Positions 33,501 through 42,697 of a DNA stretch of 45,310 nucleotides are shown here, one piece after another. Where the stretch lies: positions 1 through 45,310 of the forward strand of contig JABHXC010000028.1 in NCBI GenBank assembly GCA_018657475.1, given 5' to 3'. The stretch's first letter is position 1. Every line of letters starts with the position of its first letter. The DNA comes from Candidatus Woesearchaeota archaeon. Lineage in GTDB: Archaea; Nanobdellota; Nanobdellia; Woesearchaeales; GW2011-AR9. Both the position numbers and the translations under genes were made by a program. A model generated the notes under the pieces. That model worked only from the letters and a program-made list of their open reading frames with translations. It was not told where the DNA came from and ran no database searches.

Positions 33501-34827
33501 TAACCAAAAATCTTGTCCTGCAGATTTTTTAGCTGCCGCAAAGAACTCTTGGGATAATGCTGTTAGTGAAGGAGAAAAGCATGGTTACAGAAATGCACAA
33601 ACTACTGTTATTGCACCAACAGGAACAATAGGTTTAGTTATGGATTGTGATACAACAGGAGTTGAACCAGATTATGCATTAGTTAAATTCAAAAAATTAG
33701 CTGGAGGAGGATTTTTCAAAATAGTTAATCAGTCTGTCCCAAAAGCATTAAAGAAACTGAATTATCAACATAACCAAATTGATGAGATTCTTGCTTACTG
33801 TTTAGGTAAAGGTACTTTTTCTGGAAGTCCAGCAATTAATAAAGAAACTTTAGCTGCTAAAGGTTTAACAGAAGAACAAATTTCTACAGTTGAAAAAGAT
33901 TTGGGAAGTTCTATGGACATCAAGTACATGTTTAATCAATGGACATTAGGAGAAGAATTTTACAATAAATTAACACAAAACGGGGCTACAGATGTGTTAT
34001 CTGCATTAGGTTTTACTGTTGCAGAAATTGATGAAGCAAATGGATACATTTGTGGAACAATGACGCTTGAAGGGGCACCACACTTACTGAAAGAACATTA
34101 CCCAATATTTGATTGTGCAAATAAATGTGGTAAAATTGGAAAAAGGTACATTCATCCTTATGGGCACATTAAAATGATGGCTGCAACCCAGCCATTTATC
34201 TCTGGAGCGATTAGTAAAACAATTAACATGCCACAAGACTGGACAGTTGAACAAATTAAGCAGGCATATTATGACGCCTGGGCAATGATGGTTAAAGCTG
34301 TTGCTTTGTACAGAGATGGTTGCAAATTAAGTCAACCATTAAACACAACATTAGATGGAGATCCTTTGTTAAAACAGGTTTTGTCTGAAAGAATAGTTAC
34401 AGCTACTGCTTCTAACACAATGGTACATAAAATGAAAGTAGGAAATAAAGAGTTACGAATCACAGGTAAGCAAGAAGGAGTAATGTTAACAAATGTTGCT
34501 GTAACATTACAAGGGTTATCACCTGCTCAAGAAGCAATGATGCAAGCGTTAGTTAACTCAGTTAATTTAAGTTTACAACAAGGTGTTAACCCTGGTTTAA
34601 TTGCTTCTTCATTGAACATGGGAGGACACCCCGTTATAAGTGGACTTCAATCATTCTTAGAAGAGTTTGGAGATGTTAAAGAAAGTTTATCAATGGAAAC
34701 TTCAAAGATATCTTTATCTGGACAAGGGGAGAAGCAAACTTGTAATGCTTGCGGTGCAGCACAATTAAGACAAAACGGAACTTGCATGTTATGCGAGGTG
34801 TGTGGAGAAACAACAGGGTGTAGTTAA
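30553..34827 (+). CDS. nrdJ: Adenosylcobalamin-dependent (class II) ribonucleotide reductase, intein-containing
   Basis: '[12 protein letters not shown]', '[11 protein letters not shown]', '[13 protein letters not shown]', '[23 protein letters not shown]', '[23 protein letters not shown]', '[14 protein letters not shown]', C-terminal [18 protein letters not shown]. Confidence 0.95.
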   Translation: MEQESITQSKGLKIPRYFTTEGVDPFSMFTYEKRNSTIKNPDGSLVFHMNDVEVPNFWTQVATDVLAQKYFRKAGVPLKDKSGDLLLDESGKIITGSETSIKQVAHRIAGCWRHWGEKFNYFSSLQDSQSFYEEMVFMIINQSAAPNSPQWFTTGLNWAYGLTGPAQGHSYIDPVTEKLEFSKDTYSRSQPHACAEYHTQLYTEKGTRFIGEIVDKDLTGLKVFDGEKFVKILATKDNGEKEVFRITLKNGNYVDLTEDHLVLSSDKWKGKYDWNEVKSLNLGNRLQQPLVLDVKEKNVFSKDLAEARLAGWTIGDGSIGIYQNVMRMEIITVNDSEHNAVLRDLEEVFGEELSYWVTSFATKGKHLDGKRIHLSGKKIHSFVEKYELLEMRSRTARVPKKIIYGSAQEKREFIKALFQADGCVRIRVDQNRNSGDICLTTCSKELSFGVLQLLNSIGIYARISWNKDSRENRAGTHQVTIAYGSARNQYQQQIGFISQEKKDKLVILNKLVQRSKSVAMIREETITSIEKIGIKKVYDIQTESGKFLGNGVVVHNCFIQQVDDDLVRPGGIFSLLTREARVFKYGSGTGSNFSNLRGKGEILSGGGTSSGLMSFLKIFDVAAGSIKSGGTTRRAAKMVSLDMDHPEIEDFIWWKVREEEKVASLVAGSKTLKQRLSALINSAKNKETPLEDNSVKEAIQLAAKDNIPVSYLVRALHLAKQGYDLPLQEFDTHYESEAYLTVSGQNSNNSIRIPNKFFTALKEGKEWELKGRTHGDVMKTLPAAKLWDDVGYCAWASADPGVQFDSTINEWHTCSADGRINGSNPCSEYMFLDDTACNLASMNLVKLYDEDKGFDIQGYRHTIRLWTIALEISVLMAHFPSEPIAARSYEYRTLGLGFANLGTLLMLQGIPYDSEDGRSIAGAISAIMTGDSYTTSAEMASVLGTFKHYERNKESMLKIMRNHRRAAHNDATYEDLTVEPMSLNQKSCPADFLAAAKNSWDNAVSEGEKHGYRNAQTTVIAPTGTIGLVMDCDTTGVEPDYALVKFKKLAGGGFFKIVNQSVPKALKKLNYQHNQIDEILAYCLGKGTFSGSPAINKETLAAKGLTEEQISTVEKDLGSSMDIKYMFNQWTLGEEFYNKLTQNGATDVLSALGFTVAEIDEANGYICGTMTLEGAPHLLKEHYPIFDCANKCGKIGKRYIHPYGHIKMMAATQPFISGAISKTINMPQDWTVEQIKQAYYDAWAMMVKAVALYRDGCKLSQPLNTTLDGDPLLKQVLSERIVTATASNTMVHKMKVGNKELRITGKQEGVMLTNVAVTLQGLSPAQEAMMQALVNSVNLSLQQGVNPGLIASSLNMGGHPVISGLQSFLEEFGDVKESLSMETSKISLSGQGEKQTCNACGAAQLRQNGTCMLCEVCGETTGCS
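31132..32220 (+). mobile_element. Intein (363 aa) with LAGLIDADG-type endonuclease inside nrdJ
   Basis: Starts at Cys194 ([19 protein letters not shown]), block B-like '[12 protein letters not shown]', dodecapeptides '[12 protein letters not shown]' and '[11 protein letters not shown]', ends '[25 protein letters not shown]'. Confidence 0.95.
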
Positions 34828-36881
34828 TGGAAGTAGTAGTTACAAAGATTAAAGAAGTCGTAAAAAGGGACGGCAGAGTTGTAGAATTTCATCCTACAAA
34901 GATAGTTGATGCTATATTTAGGGCAGTACAATCAGTAGGGGGAAGTGACAAAGAAGAAACTAAAAAGATTGCTCAGGAAGTTGTAGAATTATTAGAAATA
35001 CGAGACAAAAAAGATTTGCCAACAGTAGAAGATGTACAAGATTGTGTTGAAAAAGTTCTAATTGAAAAAGGACATGCAAAGACTGCAAAAGCGTTTATTC
35101 TTTTTAGATATAAAAGAAATGAAGAAAGAAAACAGCGCGTGTTTATTTTAGGAAGAGAAAAAGCTAGTGAAAACATGAATTTTTCTAACCAAGCATTAAC
35201 CATTCTTGAAAGGCGTTACTTGATTAAAGATGAACAAGGTAGTCTTTTAGAAACTCCAAAAGGTATGCTGCAAAGAGTTGCACACCATGTTGCTGCAGCT
35301 GATGCTAAATACGGAATTAAAAGAGAGGGGATAAAAAATGCAGAAGAAAGATTTTTTGAAATCATGGCAGATTTACGATTCTTACCAAATTCTCCAACAT
35401 TGATTAATGCAGGAACAGAAGTTCAACAATTAAGTTCTTGTGTTGTGATGCCAATTGAAGACACAATGGAAGGGATCTTTGGAACGTTAAGAGATGCCGC
35501 AATGATTCATCAACAAGGTTCTGGCACAGGATTCAGTTTTTCTAGATTAAGACAAAAAGGTGACAAAGTTGGAACCCATTTAGGAGTTGCTGCTGGGCCA
35601 GTAGCATTCATGCAAGTTTATGATAGAGCATTAGAAGCAATTAAACAAGGTGGTGTTCGTCCTGGAGCAAACATGGCAGTGTTACGAGTTGATCATCCAG
35701 ACATTATTAGGTTTATTGAAGCAAAAAGAAGTCAAAGAGGATTAAAAAATTTTAACATTTCAGTTGGAGTTACTGACAAATTTATGAAAGCTGTACTTGA
35801 AGATAAACAGTACCAATTATTTAACCCTAGATCAGAAAAAACCATTGGTAAATTGCGTGCAAGGGATGTTTTTGCAGTGATAACACAAAATGCTTGGAAA
35901 ACGGGAGATCCAGGACTAGTATTCATTGACGAAATTAACAGAAAACATCCAGGAAAACATCTAGGCATTATTGAAAGTACTAATCAATGTGGGGAAGCAC
36001 CATTATTGCCACATGAAGGTTGTGTACTTGGTTCTATTAATGTTGCAAGACATATTAAAGAAGATTCTATTGATTGGGAATTGCTGAAAAAAACTGTACA
36101 GGCAGCCGTTCACTTTTTAGACAATGTTATTGATCAAAATAAATACGCTAAAAAAGAAATTAGAGAAATGACTAAAAGAACTAGGAAGTTTGGCCTAGGT
36201 GTTATGGGATTGGCTGATTTGTTTTGTTGTTTAAGGATTAAATATGATTCAGAAGAAGGTTTACAATTTGCAGATAAGTTAATGAGTTTCATTAAAGAAT
36301 CAGTTTACTCAACTTCACAAGCATTAGCTGAACAAAGAGGGGTTTTTCCAGCATGGGAAGGATCATCTCATCATCAAGCTGGACAAAAAATGCGTAATCT
36401 TTGTTGTTTATCAATATCTCCCACCGGAACAATTAGTATTCTAGCCGATACATCTTCTGGTTGTGAACCATTATTTGCACTTGCATATCAAAGAAGTGTT
36501 TTAGGAGATACAGAATTAGTTCATGTAAATAAAGTGTTTGAAAAAGTTGCTAAAGAAAAAGGGTTTTATTCTCCAGAATTAATAAGAAAAATGGCAAGAG
36601 TTGGTGGGGTCCAAGGTTTTACAGATGTTCCAAAATCAGTTAGGGAGATATTTGTAACTTCACAAGATATTTTGCCAGAATGGCATGTTAAAATGCAAGC
36701 AACATTACAAAAATATGTAGATAATTCCATATCAAAAACAATCAATTTTCCAAGAAGTGCTTCAATTAGTGATGTAGAACAAGCTTATGTTCTTGCTTGG
36801 AAAATGAAATGTAAAGGAATTACTATCTATAGAGATGGAAGTTATGAAGATCAAGTTTTAACTATTGGTGATGGCGCATGA
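34827..36881 (+). CDS. nrdJ: Second class II ribonucleotide reductase, with N-terminal ATP-cone
   Basis: ATP-cone 'VVKRDGRVVEFHPTKIVDAIFRAV'; 'LSSCVVMPIEDTMEGIFGTLRDAAMIHQQGSGTGFSFSRLR'; 'STNQCGEAPLLPHEGCVLGSIN'; 'SPTGTISILADTSSGCEPLF'. Confidence 0.93.
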   Translation: MEVVVTKIKEVVKRDGRVVEFHPTKIVDAIFRAVQSVGGSDKEETKKIAQEVVELLEIRDKKDLPTVEDVQDCVEKVLIEKGHAKTAKAFILFRYKRNEERKQRVFILGREKASENMNFSNQALTILERRYLIKDEQGSLLETPKGMLQRVAHHVAAADAKYGIKREGIKNAEERFFEIMADLRFLPNSPTLINAGTEVQQLSSCVVMPIEDTMEGIFGTLRDAAMIHQQGSGTGFSFSRLRQKGDKVGTHLGVAAGPVAFMQVYDRALEAIKQGGVRPGANMAVLRVDHPDIIRFIEAKRSQRGLKNFNISVGVTDKFMKAVLEDKQYQLFNPRSEKTIGKLRARDVFAVITQNAWKTGDPGLVFIDEINRKHPGKHLGIIESTNQCGEAPLLPHEGCVLGSINVARHIKEDSIDWELLKKTVQAAVHFLDNVIDQNKYAKKEIREMTKRTRKFGLGVMGLADLFCCLRIKYDSEEGLQFADKLMSFIKESVYSTSQALAEQRGVFPAWEGSSHHQAGQKMRNLCCLSISPTGTISILADTSSGCEPLFALAYQRSVLGDTELVHVNKVFEKVAKEKGFYSPELIRKMARVGGVQGFTDVPKSVREIFVTSQDILPEWHVKMQATLQKYVDNSISKTINFPRSASISDVEQAYVLAWKMKCKGITIYRDGSYEDQVLTIGDGA

Positions 36882-37471
36882 AAGTTTATACAAAAGTTGG
36901 TGATAAAGGTAAGACTGCATTTTTTGGATGTGGAATGATACAAAAAGATGATCCACGTATAGAAGCCGTTGGTGCACTAGATGAAGTTAATTCAGTTATT
37001 GGAGTTACACTTTGTTTCATTGAAAATGAGGAATTACGTCGTGTTTTACAAAAAGTACAAAACGATTTATTTCAAGTTGGAGCTGATTTAGCAGGTAGTG
37101 CATTGGAAGCTGATGCACTGCCAAGAATTAGAGAAAGTCATGTTATTGAATTGGAGAAAGCTATTGATAATATTCACGAAAAAGTTGGTGGACAACAAGC
37201 TTTCATTTTGCCAGGAGGTACTAGTGCTAGCTCATTTTTACATCTATGTAGATGTATCACCAGAAGAGCTGAAAGAAGCCTGATTGTTGCCAGTAAAGTT
37301 ATTTCATTGAACCCAGAAATGTTACGTTATGTTAACAGACTGAGTGATTATTTGTTCATGTTAGCTAGAGAAGCAAATAATGAAGTTGACGTTAAAGAAC
37401 AACAACCAATCTATAAATATTTTGATGTAGATAAATCTAAAGATCACAGCACAACAAAGCATATAAACTGA
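36878..37471 (+). CDS. pduO: Cob(I)alamin adenosyltransferase (PduO type)
   Basis: 'MKVYTKVGDKGKTAFFG', 'GALDEVNSVIG', 'LPGGTSASSFLHLCRCITRRAERSL', 'RYVNRLSDYLFMLAREAN'; ATGA overlap with the RNR. Confidence 0.93.
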   Translation: MKVYTKVGDKGKTAFFGCGMIQKDDPRIEAVGALDEVNSVIGVTLCFIENEELRRVLQKVQNDLFQVGADLAGSALEADALPRIRESHVIELEKAIDNIHEKVGGQQAFILPGGTSASSFLHLCRCITRRAERSLIVASKVISLNPEMLRYVNRLSDYLFMLAREANNEVDVKEQQPIYKYFDVDKSKDHSTTKHIN

Positions 37472-37488
37472 TTTTCTTGCTGATAATT

Positions 37489-39882
37489 ATGCTTCTAAAA
37501 CAGTTAACTCTCCAGAACATTCGATCATACACAGATACTGTTGTAAATTTTTCATCAGGGACAACATTATTAGCAGGAGATATTGGTTCTGGAAAATCTA
37601 CAATTCTTCTAGCTATTGAATTTGCTTTATTTGGTACGTCTCGTTCTGATCTTCCCGGGGAGGCACTATTACGAAAAGGAACAGTGAAAGGGTTTGTTGA
37701 ATTGATTTTGTTGATTAATGGACAAGAGATTACTATTCACCGTGCATTAAAAAAAGAAAAAAATGGAATTAAACAGTTAGCTGGTTTTTTATTGGTTAAT
37801 GGGTTAAAAAAAGAATTAACACCTGTTGAATTAAAAGCTGAAGTGATACGATTACTGGGTTATCCTGAAGAGTTTATAACCAAAAACAAGAATTACATTT
37901 TTAGATATACAATATACACTCCTCAAGAATCAATGAAGCAAGTTTTACAAGAAACTGCTGAAATCAGATTAGATTTATTGAGAAAAATATTTAATGTAGA
38001 TAAATATAAGGTTATTAGAGAAAATGTACAATTGTTCTTGAAAAAATTACGGGTAACCTTAGCTGTGTTAAACACAAAATTGGAACCTTTGCCTGAACAA
38101 GAAGAAAAATTTATAGCACTAAAAAATGATATTTCTATAGTTGAAATGAAATTAGAAGAGTTAGTACCAGAAAAATTATTTTATGAAGAAAAGTTGCAGG
38201 GATTTCGGGGAAAATTGGAGAGGGAAAAAGAAAAAGAAAAATTATGTTTAGAAAAAAAGCGTGAGTTACAAACTATCAGTTCTTTAATATTGCATAATAA
38301 AGTGCAACAAGAAAAATTGTTAACTCAGCAAAATGATCTGCAAAGTCGATTAAATGAATTGCAAAAAATTGGAGATAAAGCAGTTATCATAACAAAATTA
38401 GCAGAAGTACAAATTAAAAGAGATGCACACATTACTAAAAAAACACAGATTGAAACAGGAATATTACAAGTACAGCAAAAAATTACAGAAATACAACAAA
38501 ACATTTTTTCTGGCGGAGACATAAGTGAGATATTAGAGAAAAAACAAAATTTATTACAGTTACAACAACAAATTAATGAAAAAGCTGCTGTTGAAGAAAA
38601 ACTTGTTTTGTTAAGTGATCTCTTTACTCACACTACCAGTTTGATCTCTAAAAATTCTACAATATTAGATCAGGCTCAGGAGACTCATGGGCGTCTTAAT
38701 GATTTAGAAGAGTGTCCTACTTGTTTACAAAAAGTACAGGATGAACATAAGTCTAAAGTTCAGCAAAAAGAAGCGGATAAGATTAATCGTTCTGAAAAAT
38801 TACTTGTGGCATTACAAGACAAATTAACTGTGATTTTAGAACAAAAAGCTCAAGAATTAGAAAAACAAACAATAATTCGACAAGCTGAGCAGGAAAAAAT
38901 TAGAAGTGAAGTTGTTTTATCACAAATGGAACAACAAGTAAAGTTAAAAGAAGAATTAAAACAACAGTTAAGAGATAAAGTTAAAGAAAATAACGGTTTA
39001 CAACAAGAGTTACAGCAATTGCCTGGGATGTTAGATCTTGAAAATGAATTGATAGGGCTGCAGAGGCAACAACAAGAAATTTTAGTTTATGAAACAACAC
39101 AAAAAAAGTTATATGAGATAGAATTACAATTTAAAGAAATAGTTGAAAGAAATTTAGAGTTAAACGATAATCAACAAAGTTTACAATTAGAAGCGTCTTT
39201 AGGAGAACATCTTAAAGAAGAGATAATTATCTTAGAGAAAGAATGTGAGATACTACAAAAAAAAGTGACTACAATTGCTGTTGATGTTGCAACTGAAAGG
39301 GCAAACCAAACTTATCTAAATTATGAACTGAAACAAGTTATTAATGAAATTGAAAGATTAAAAAAATTACAAAAAGAACTAATTCACACCAAAGAAAAAT
39401 ATCATTGGTTAGATAGACATTTTCTGCCACTAACTTCAACTATAGAAAAACATGTAATGGCACATATCCATCGTTTATTTAATCAGTTATTTCAAGAATG
39501 GTTCTCTTTATTAATAGATGATGATGCATTAACTGCTCGTTTAGACGATGCTTTTACCCCAATAATTGAACAAAATGGTTATGAAATTTTGTTTGGAAAT
39601 TTAAGTGGAGGAGAAAGAACTTCTGCTTCACTTGCTTACAGATTATCACTAAACAAAGTAATTAATGAGGTTGTACAAGAGATTCAAACCAAAGATTTAT
39701 TGATTTTAGATGAACCAACAGACGGATTTAGTGCTGAACAATTAGATAAAGTTAGAGAAGTATTAGAGTTGTTGGCATTAAAACAGATTATTTTAGTCTC
39801 ACATGAAGCAAAAGTTGAAAGTTTTGTACAACATGTGATTCGTGTGCGTAAAGAACAAAATGTTAGTTTAGTTAGTGTGTAG
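37489..39882 (+). CDS. rad50: Rad50-like SMC-family ATPase
   Basis: Walker A 'GDIGSGKST', zinc hook 'CPTC', signature 'NLSGGERTSASLAYRLSL', Walker B 'LLILDEPTDGF'; ATG at 37489 preferred given TATA 'catataaac'. Confidence 0.88.
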   Translation: MLLKQLTLQNIRSYTDTVVNFSSGTTLLAGDIGSGKSTILLAIEFALFGTSRSDLPGEALLRKGTVKGFVELILLINGQEITIHRALKKEKNGIKQLAGFLLVNGLKKELTPVELKAEVIRLLGYPEEFITKNKNYIFRYTIYTPQESMKQVLQETAEIRLDLLRKIFNVDKYKVIRENVQLFLKKLRVTLAVLNTKLEPLPEQEEKFIALKNDISIVEMKLEELVPEKLFYEEKLQGFRGKLEREKEKEKLCLEKKRELQTISSLILHNKVQQEKLLTQQNDLQSRLNELQKIGDKAVIITKLAEVQIKRDAHITKKTQIETGILQVQQKITEIQQNIFSGGDISEILEKKQNLLQLQQQINEKAAVEEKLVLLSDLFTHTTSLISKNSTILDQAQETHGRLNDLEECPTCLQKVQDEHKSKVQQKEADKINRSEKLLVALQDKLTVILEQKAQELEKQTIIRQAEQEKIRSEVVLSQMEQQVKLKEELKQQLRDKVKENNGLQQELQQLPGMLDLENELIGLQRQQQEILVYETTQKKLYEIELQFKEIVERNLELNDNQQSLQLEASLGEHLKEEIIILEKECEILQKKVTTIAVDVATERANQTYLNYELKQVINEIERLKKLQKELIHTKEKYHWLDRHFLPLTSTIEKHVMAHIHRLFNQLFQEWFSLLIDDDALTARLDDAFTPIIEQNGYEILFGNLSGGERTSASLAYRLSLNKVINEVVQEIQTKDLLILDEPTDGFSAEQLDKVREVLELLALKQIILVSHEAKVESFVQHVIRVRKEQNVSLVSV

Positions 39883-39955
39883 AAAGATATAATTGACAGA
39901 GAGTATCTATCAGAGTATATAAATAGATATAAATTAGCTCTGTTGTGTTATTTTT

Positions 39956-40504
39956 GTGAAAACTAGAGGTGGAAAAACTAGATGGCCGGATTTGTACACA
40001 CTTATCCGTCAGTTGCAGGTAGTAGATGCACGTGTTGAAGATAACACCCCTTATCAGATATCAAATGATAAAGAATTAGGAATTCTTTTTGCAAGTTTTG
40101 TTAGTGGTGTGAAATCTGGATATTCGCCTTCAATTCTTAAAAATAAGCGTGGAAGTGTTAGTCCACAAGTTATTTCAGAATTTAAAAAGAGATTTGAAAA
40201 ATCTGCTAGAGCTTACTTAGGGACTACAAAACAGGAGCTAGCACTTAGACAGTACACAACTGAAAATTTAGAAGTTGAAGGTTTACCAACAGAATTTTCT
40301 GAAAGATTTTCGCCTAACACAGTAGAATCGCTTGTAGCTAATCTTGCTGAAGATGGACGTTTTGGAGATATAGGTAAAGCTGTTACTGCAGGTGCAAGAT
40401 CTTATCATGACACTTGTCTTTCTGAAGGGCGACCACGTCACTTAATTAGAAGAGAATATGACGCTATAGAGAATAAATTAAAAGAAGTTTCTTCAGAGAG
40501 GTAA
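39956..40504 (+). CDS. Hypothetical protein upstream of PIN-PhoH
   Basis: 182 aa, GTG start downstream of TATA 'gtatataaatag'; 7-nt gap to the next gene. Confidence 0.6.
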   Translation: MKTRGGKTRWPDLYTLIRQLQVVDARVEDNTPYQISNDKELGILFASFVSGVKSGYSPSILKNKRGSVSPQVISEFKKRFEKSARAYLGTTKQELALRQYTTENLEVEGLPTEFSERFSPNTVESLVANLAEDGRFGDIGKAVTAGARSYHDTCLSEGRPRHLIRREYDAIENKLKEVSSER

Positions 40505-40511
40505 GAAAGTA

Positions 40512-41840
40512 ATGCAAAAAGATTTCGTTCTAGATACTAATGTATTAATTCATGATCCCGGTTCATTATTTAACTTTGAAGATAATAATGTGATAATTCC
40601 TAGAGAAGTTATCCGTGAAACAGATGGACTTAAAAAATCAAGAGGGGATGCAGGTGTTCATGCTAGAGAAGCAAGCAGAATTCTTGAAGGTTTTAGCACA
40701 CAAGGAGATATTAGAAAAGGAATTGAACTGCCTAATGGTGGAACTCTTCATTTTGATTTTAAAACTTTGGAAGATAGTGTGGTGCGCCGTGTTGCGCCTT
40801 ACGGAACTCCAACGGTTGATGATCGGATCTTAGCACGAGCTTTATTAAGGGCGGAAAATAAAGATGGGTTAGTTACATTAGTAACTAAAGATTTGAACTT
40901 ACGTTTGCTTGCTCGAAATGAAGGCGTTACTGCTGATGATTACAATCATGACAAAGTTAGTTTAGATGTACGTGATCTCTTTGGAAGTCAAGAATCAATA
41001 CAAGTATCAGGAGAGATTATTGATTCAATTTTTAGAGGAGAAGAACTTCATGTTGATTGTTTAAAAGATTATTTATCTGATAAATTAGAATGTAATCAAT
41101 ATTTACAATTGCAAGCAGGAAAATCACAATCTGCTCTTGTGAGATATGATTTAATTAATGGTTTAAGATCAGTAAAAAGAATTAAAGGGAGGGGAATTGA
41201 AGGTATTAAATCTCGAAACGCTGCTCAATCATTTCTGTTTGATGCTTGTCTTGACCCGGAAACACTTGCTGTTTCAGCTCTTGGTATTGCTGGAACTGGA
41301 AAAACGTTAATTGCTTTAGCTGCAGGGTTAAATCAAGTTATAGATGAAAAAAATAGAAGATATGATAAAGTGGTAGTAGTGAGACCAATTTCTGAAGTTG
41401 GAGAAAAAGTAGGATATTTACCTGGAGAACTGGAAAATAAAATTGATCCATTCTATGCACCAATAGAAACTGCTCTAAGGAGAATTATTGGTACTGATTA
41501 TGATGATTATAATTATGGTATTAAAGATTTTGTAGAATTTAGACCAATAACATACATCAGGGGAGACACATTAGACAAAAAATATGTTATTGTTGATGAT
41601 GCACAAAATCTTTCACCAAGAAATATTAAAACTATTGTTACAAGAATGGGGGAAGGTGCCAAATTTGTTATGACAGGTGATCCTTTTCAAATAGATAACC
41701 CTTTCCTTGATGAACGTGATTGCGGACTTACCGTTACAACAGAAGAACTGATGAAAAATAAAGTTCCAGAATTTGTCCATGTTATTCTTGGTGAAGTTGA
41801 AAGAAGCAGATTAGCAGAAATTGGTGCAACGTATCTTTAA
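40512..41840 (+). CDS. PIN-PhoH fusion protein (PhoH2/YlaK-like)
   Basis: PIN 'FVLDTNVLIHDP', 'IIPREVIRETDGLKK', 'DDRILARALL', 'LVTKDLNLRLLA'; PhoH 'GIAGTGKTLIALAAGL', 'YVIVDDAQNLSPRNIKTIVTRMGEGAKFVMTGDPFQID'. Confidence 0.93.
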   Translation: MQKDFVLDTNVLIHDPGSLFNFEDNNVIIPREVIRETDGLKKSRGDAGVHAREASRILEGFSTQGDIRKGIELPNGGTLHFDFKTLEDSVVRRVAPYGTPTVDDRILARALLRAENKDGLVTLVTKDLNLRLLARNEGVTADDYNHDKVSLDVRDLFGSQESIQVSGEIIDSIFRGEELHVDCLKDYLSDKLECNQYLQLQAGKSQSALVRYDLINGLRSVKRIKGRGIEGIKSRNAAQSFLFDACLDPETLAVSALGIAGTGKTLIALAAGLNQVIDEKNRRYDKVVVVRPISEVGEKVGYLPGELENKIDPFYAPIETALRRIIGTDYDDYNYGIKDFVEFRPITYIRGDTLDKKYVIVDDAQNLSPRNIKTIVTRMGEGAKFVMTGDPFQIDNPFLDERDCGLTVTTEELMKNKVPEFVHVILGEVERSRLAEIGATYL

Positions 41841-42676
41841 TCTAAAACAGCTTCTAAAGATTTAATGCCAACTTCTAACTGTTTATCGGTAGGTTCTTTA
41901 GTAGTTAGACGTTGTAACCATAATCCCGGAGTTATGAAGATTTTCATTATTGGATTTTTGCAATATTTACCACTAAATTTGATAATTTCATAACCTATGC
42001 CAGCAATTACAGGAATTAGAACAAGTCTTCCCAATAACTCTACCCACCAAGGGCCTCTTAAAAGTGAAAAAATAATAATAGATAAAACTAATACAATTAC
42101 AATGAAAGAAGTTCCACATCTTGGATGGAACCGAGAATATTTTCTTACATTTTCTGGAATAAGTTCTTCTTTAGCTTCATAACAAGCAATAGTTTTATGT
42201 TCTGCACCGTGATATTGAAACAAAATTCTAATATCTTTCATTAATGAAATTAAAGCCAGATAAGCAATGAAAAGCGCTACTCTAAAAATTCCATCCAGGA
42301 CATCAAACCATACCCCTTCTGAATGGATCAATTTTGCAAATAGGAAAGGTAAACCGACAAATACTCCAAAAGCAAAAATAAATGAAAGTGCTACTGTCCA
42401 GGTTACTTCCCCTTTTTTAAGTTCCTCTTCTTCCTCAAGTTGTTGATTAGAACTCCAAATTAACGCTCTAACACCATCATATAACATAAACCACAAACCA
42501 ATAATTCCCCTCAAAAAGAATTTGTTAAAAATTTTGGGATATTTAGTTGTTTTTTCTTTTCTAACTTTTATTTCACCATTTTGAAGCCTAACAGCTACAG
42601 CAAATTTATCTTTATTGCGCATCATAACGCCTTCAATAACTGCTTGCCCCCCGATGTTCATAATAGTCTTGGACAA
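41837..42676 (-). CDS. DUF1385 family membrane protein (YqhQ-like)
   Basis: 'IGGQAVIEGVMMRNKDKFAVAVR', 'QYHGAEHKTIACYEAKEELIPENVRKYSRFHPRCGTSF'. Confidence 0.92.
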   Translation of the reverse strand: MSKTIMNIGGQAVIEGVMMRNKDKFAVAVRLQNGEIKVRKEKTTKYPKIFNKFFLRGIIGLWFMLYDGVRALIWSSNQQLEEEEELKKGEVTWTVALSFIFAFGVFVGLPFLFAKLIHSEGVWFDVLDGIFRVALFIAYLALISLMKDIRILFQYHGAEHKTIACYEAKEELIPENVRKYSRFHPRCGTSFIVIVLVLSIIIFSLLRGPWWVELLGRLVLIPVIAGIGYEIIKFSGKYCKNPIMKIFITPGLWLQRLTTKEPTDKQLEVGIKSLEAVLD

Positions 42677-42697
42677 TTCAGGTATATAAAAGTTACC

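Noticed and set aside
32229-35968. Minus ORFs 32229-32480, 34973-35203, 35732-35968
   Set aside because: Antisense to strongly supported RNR genes.
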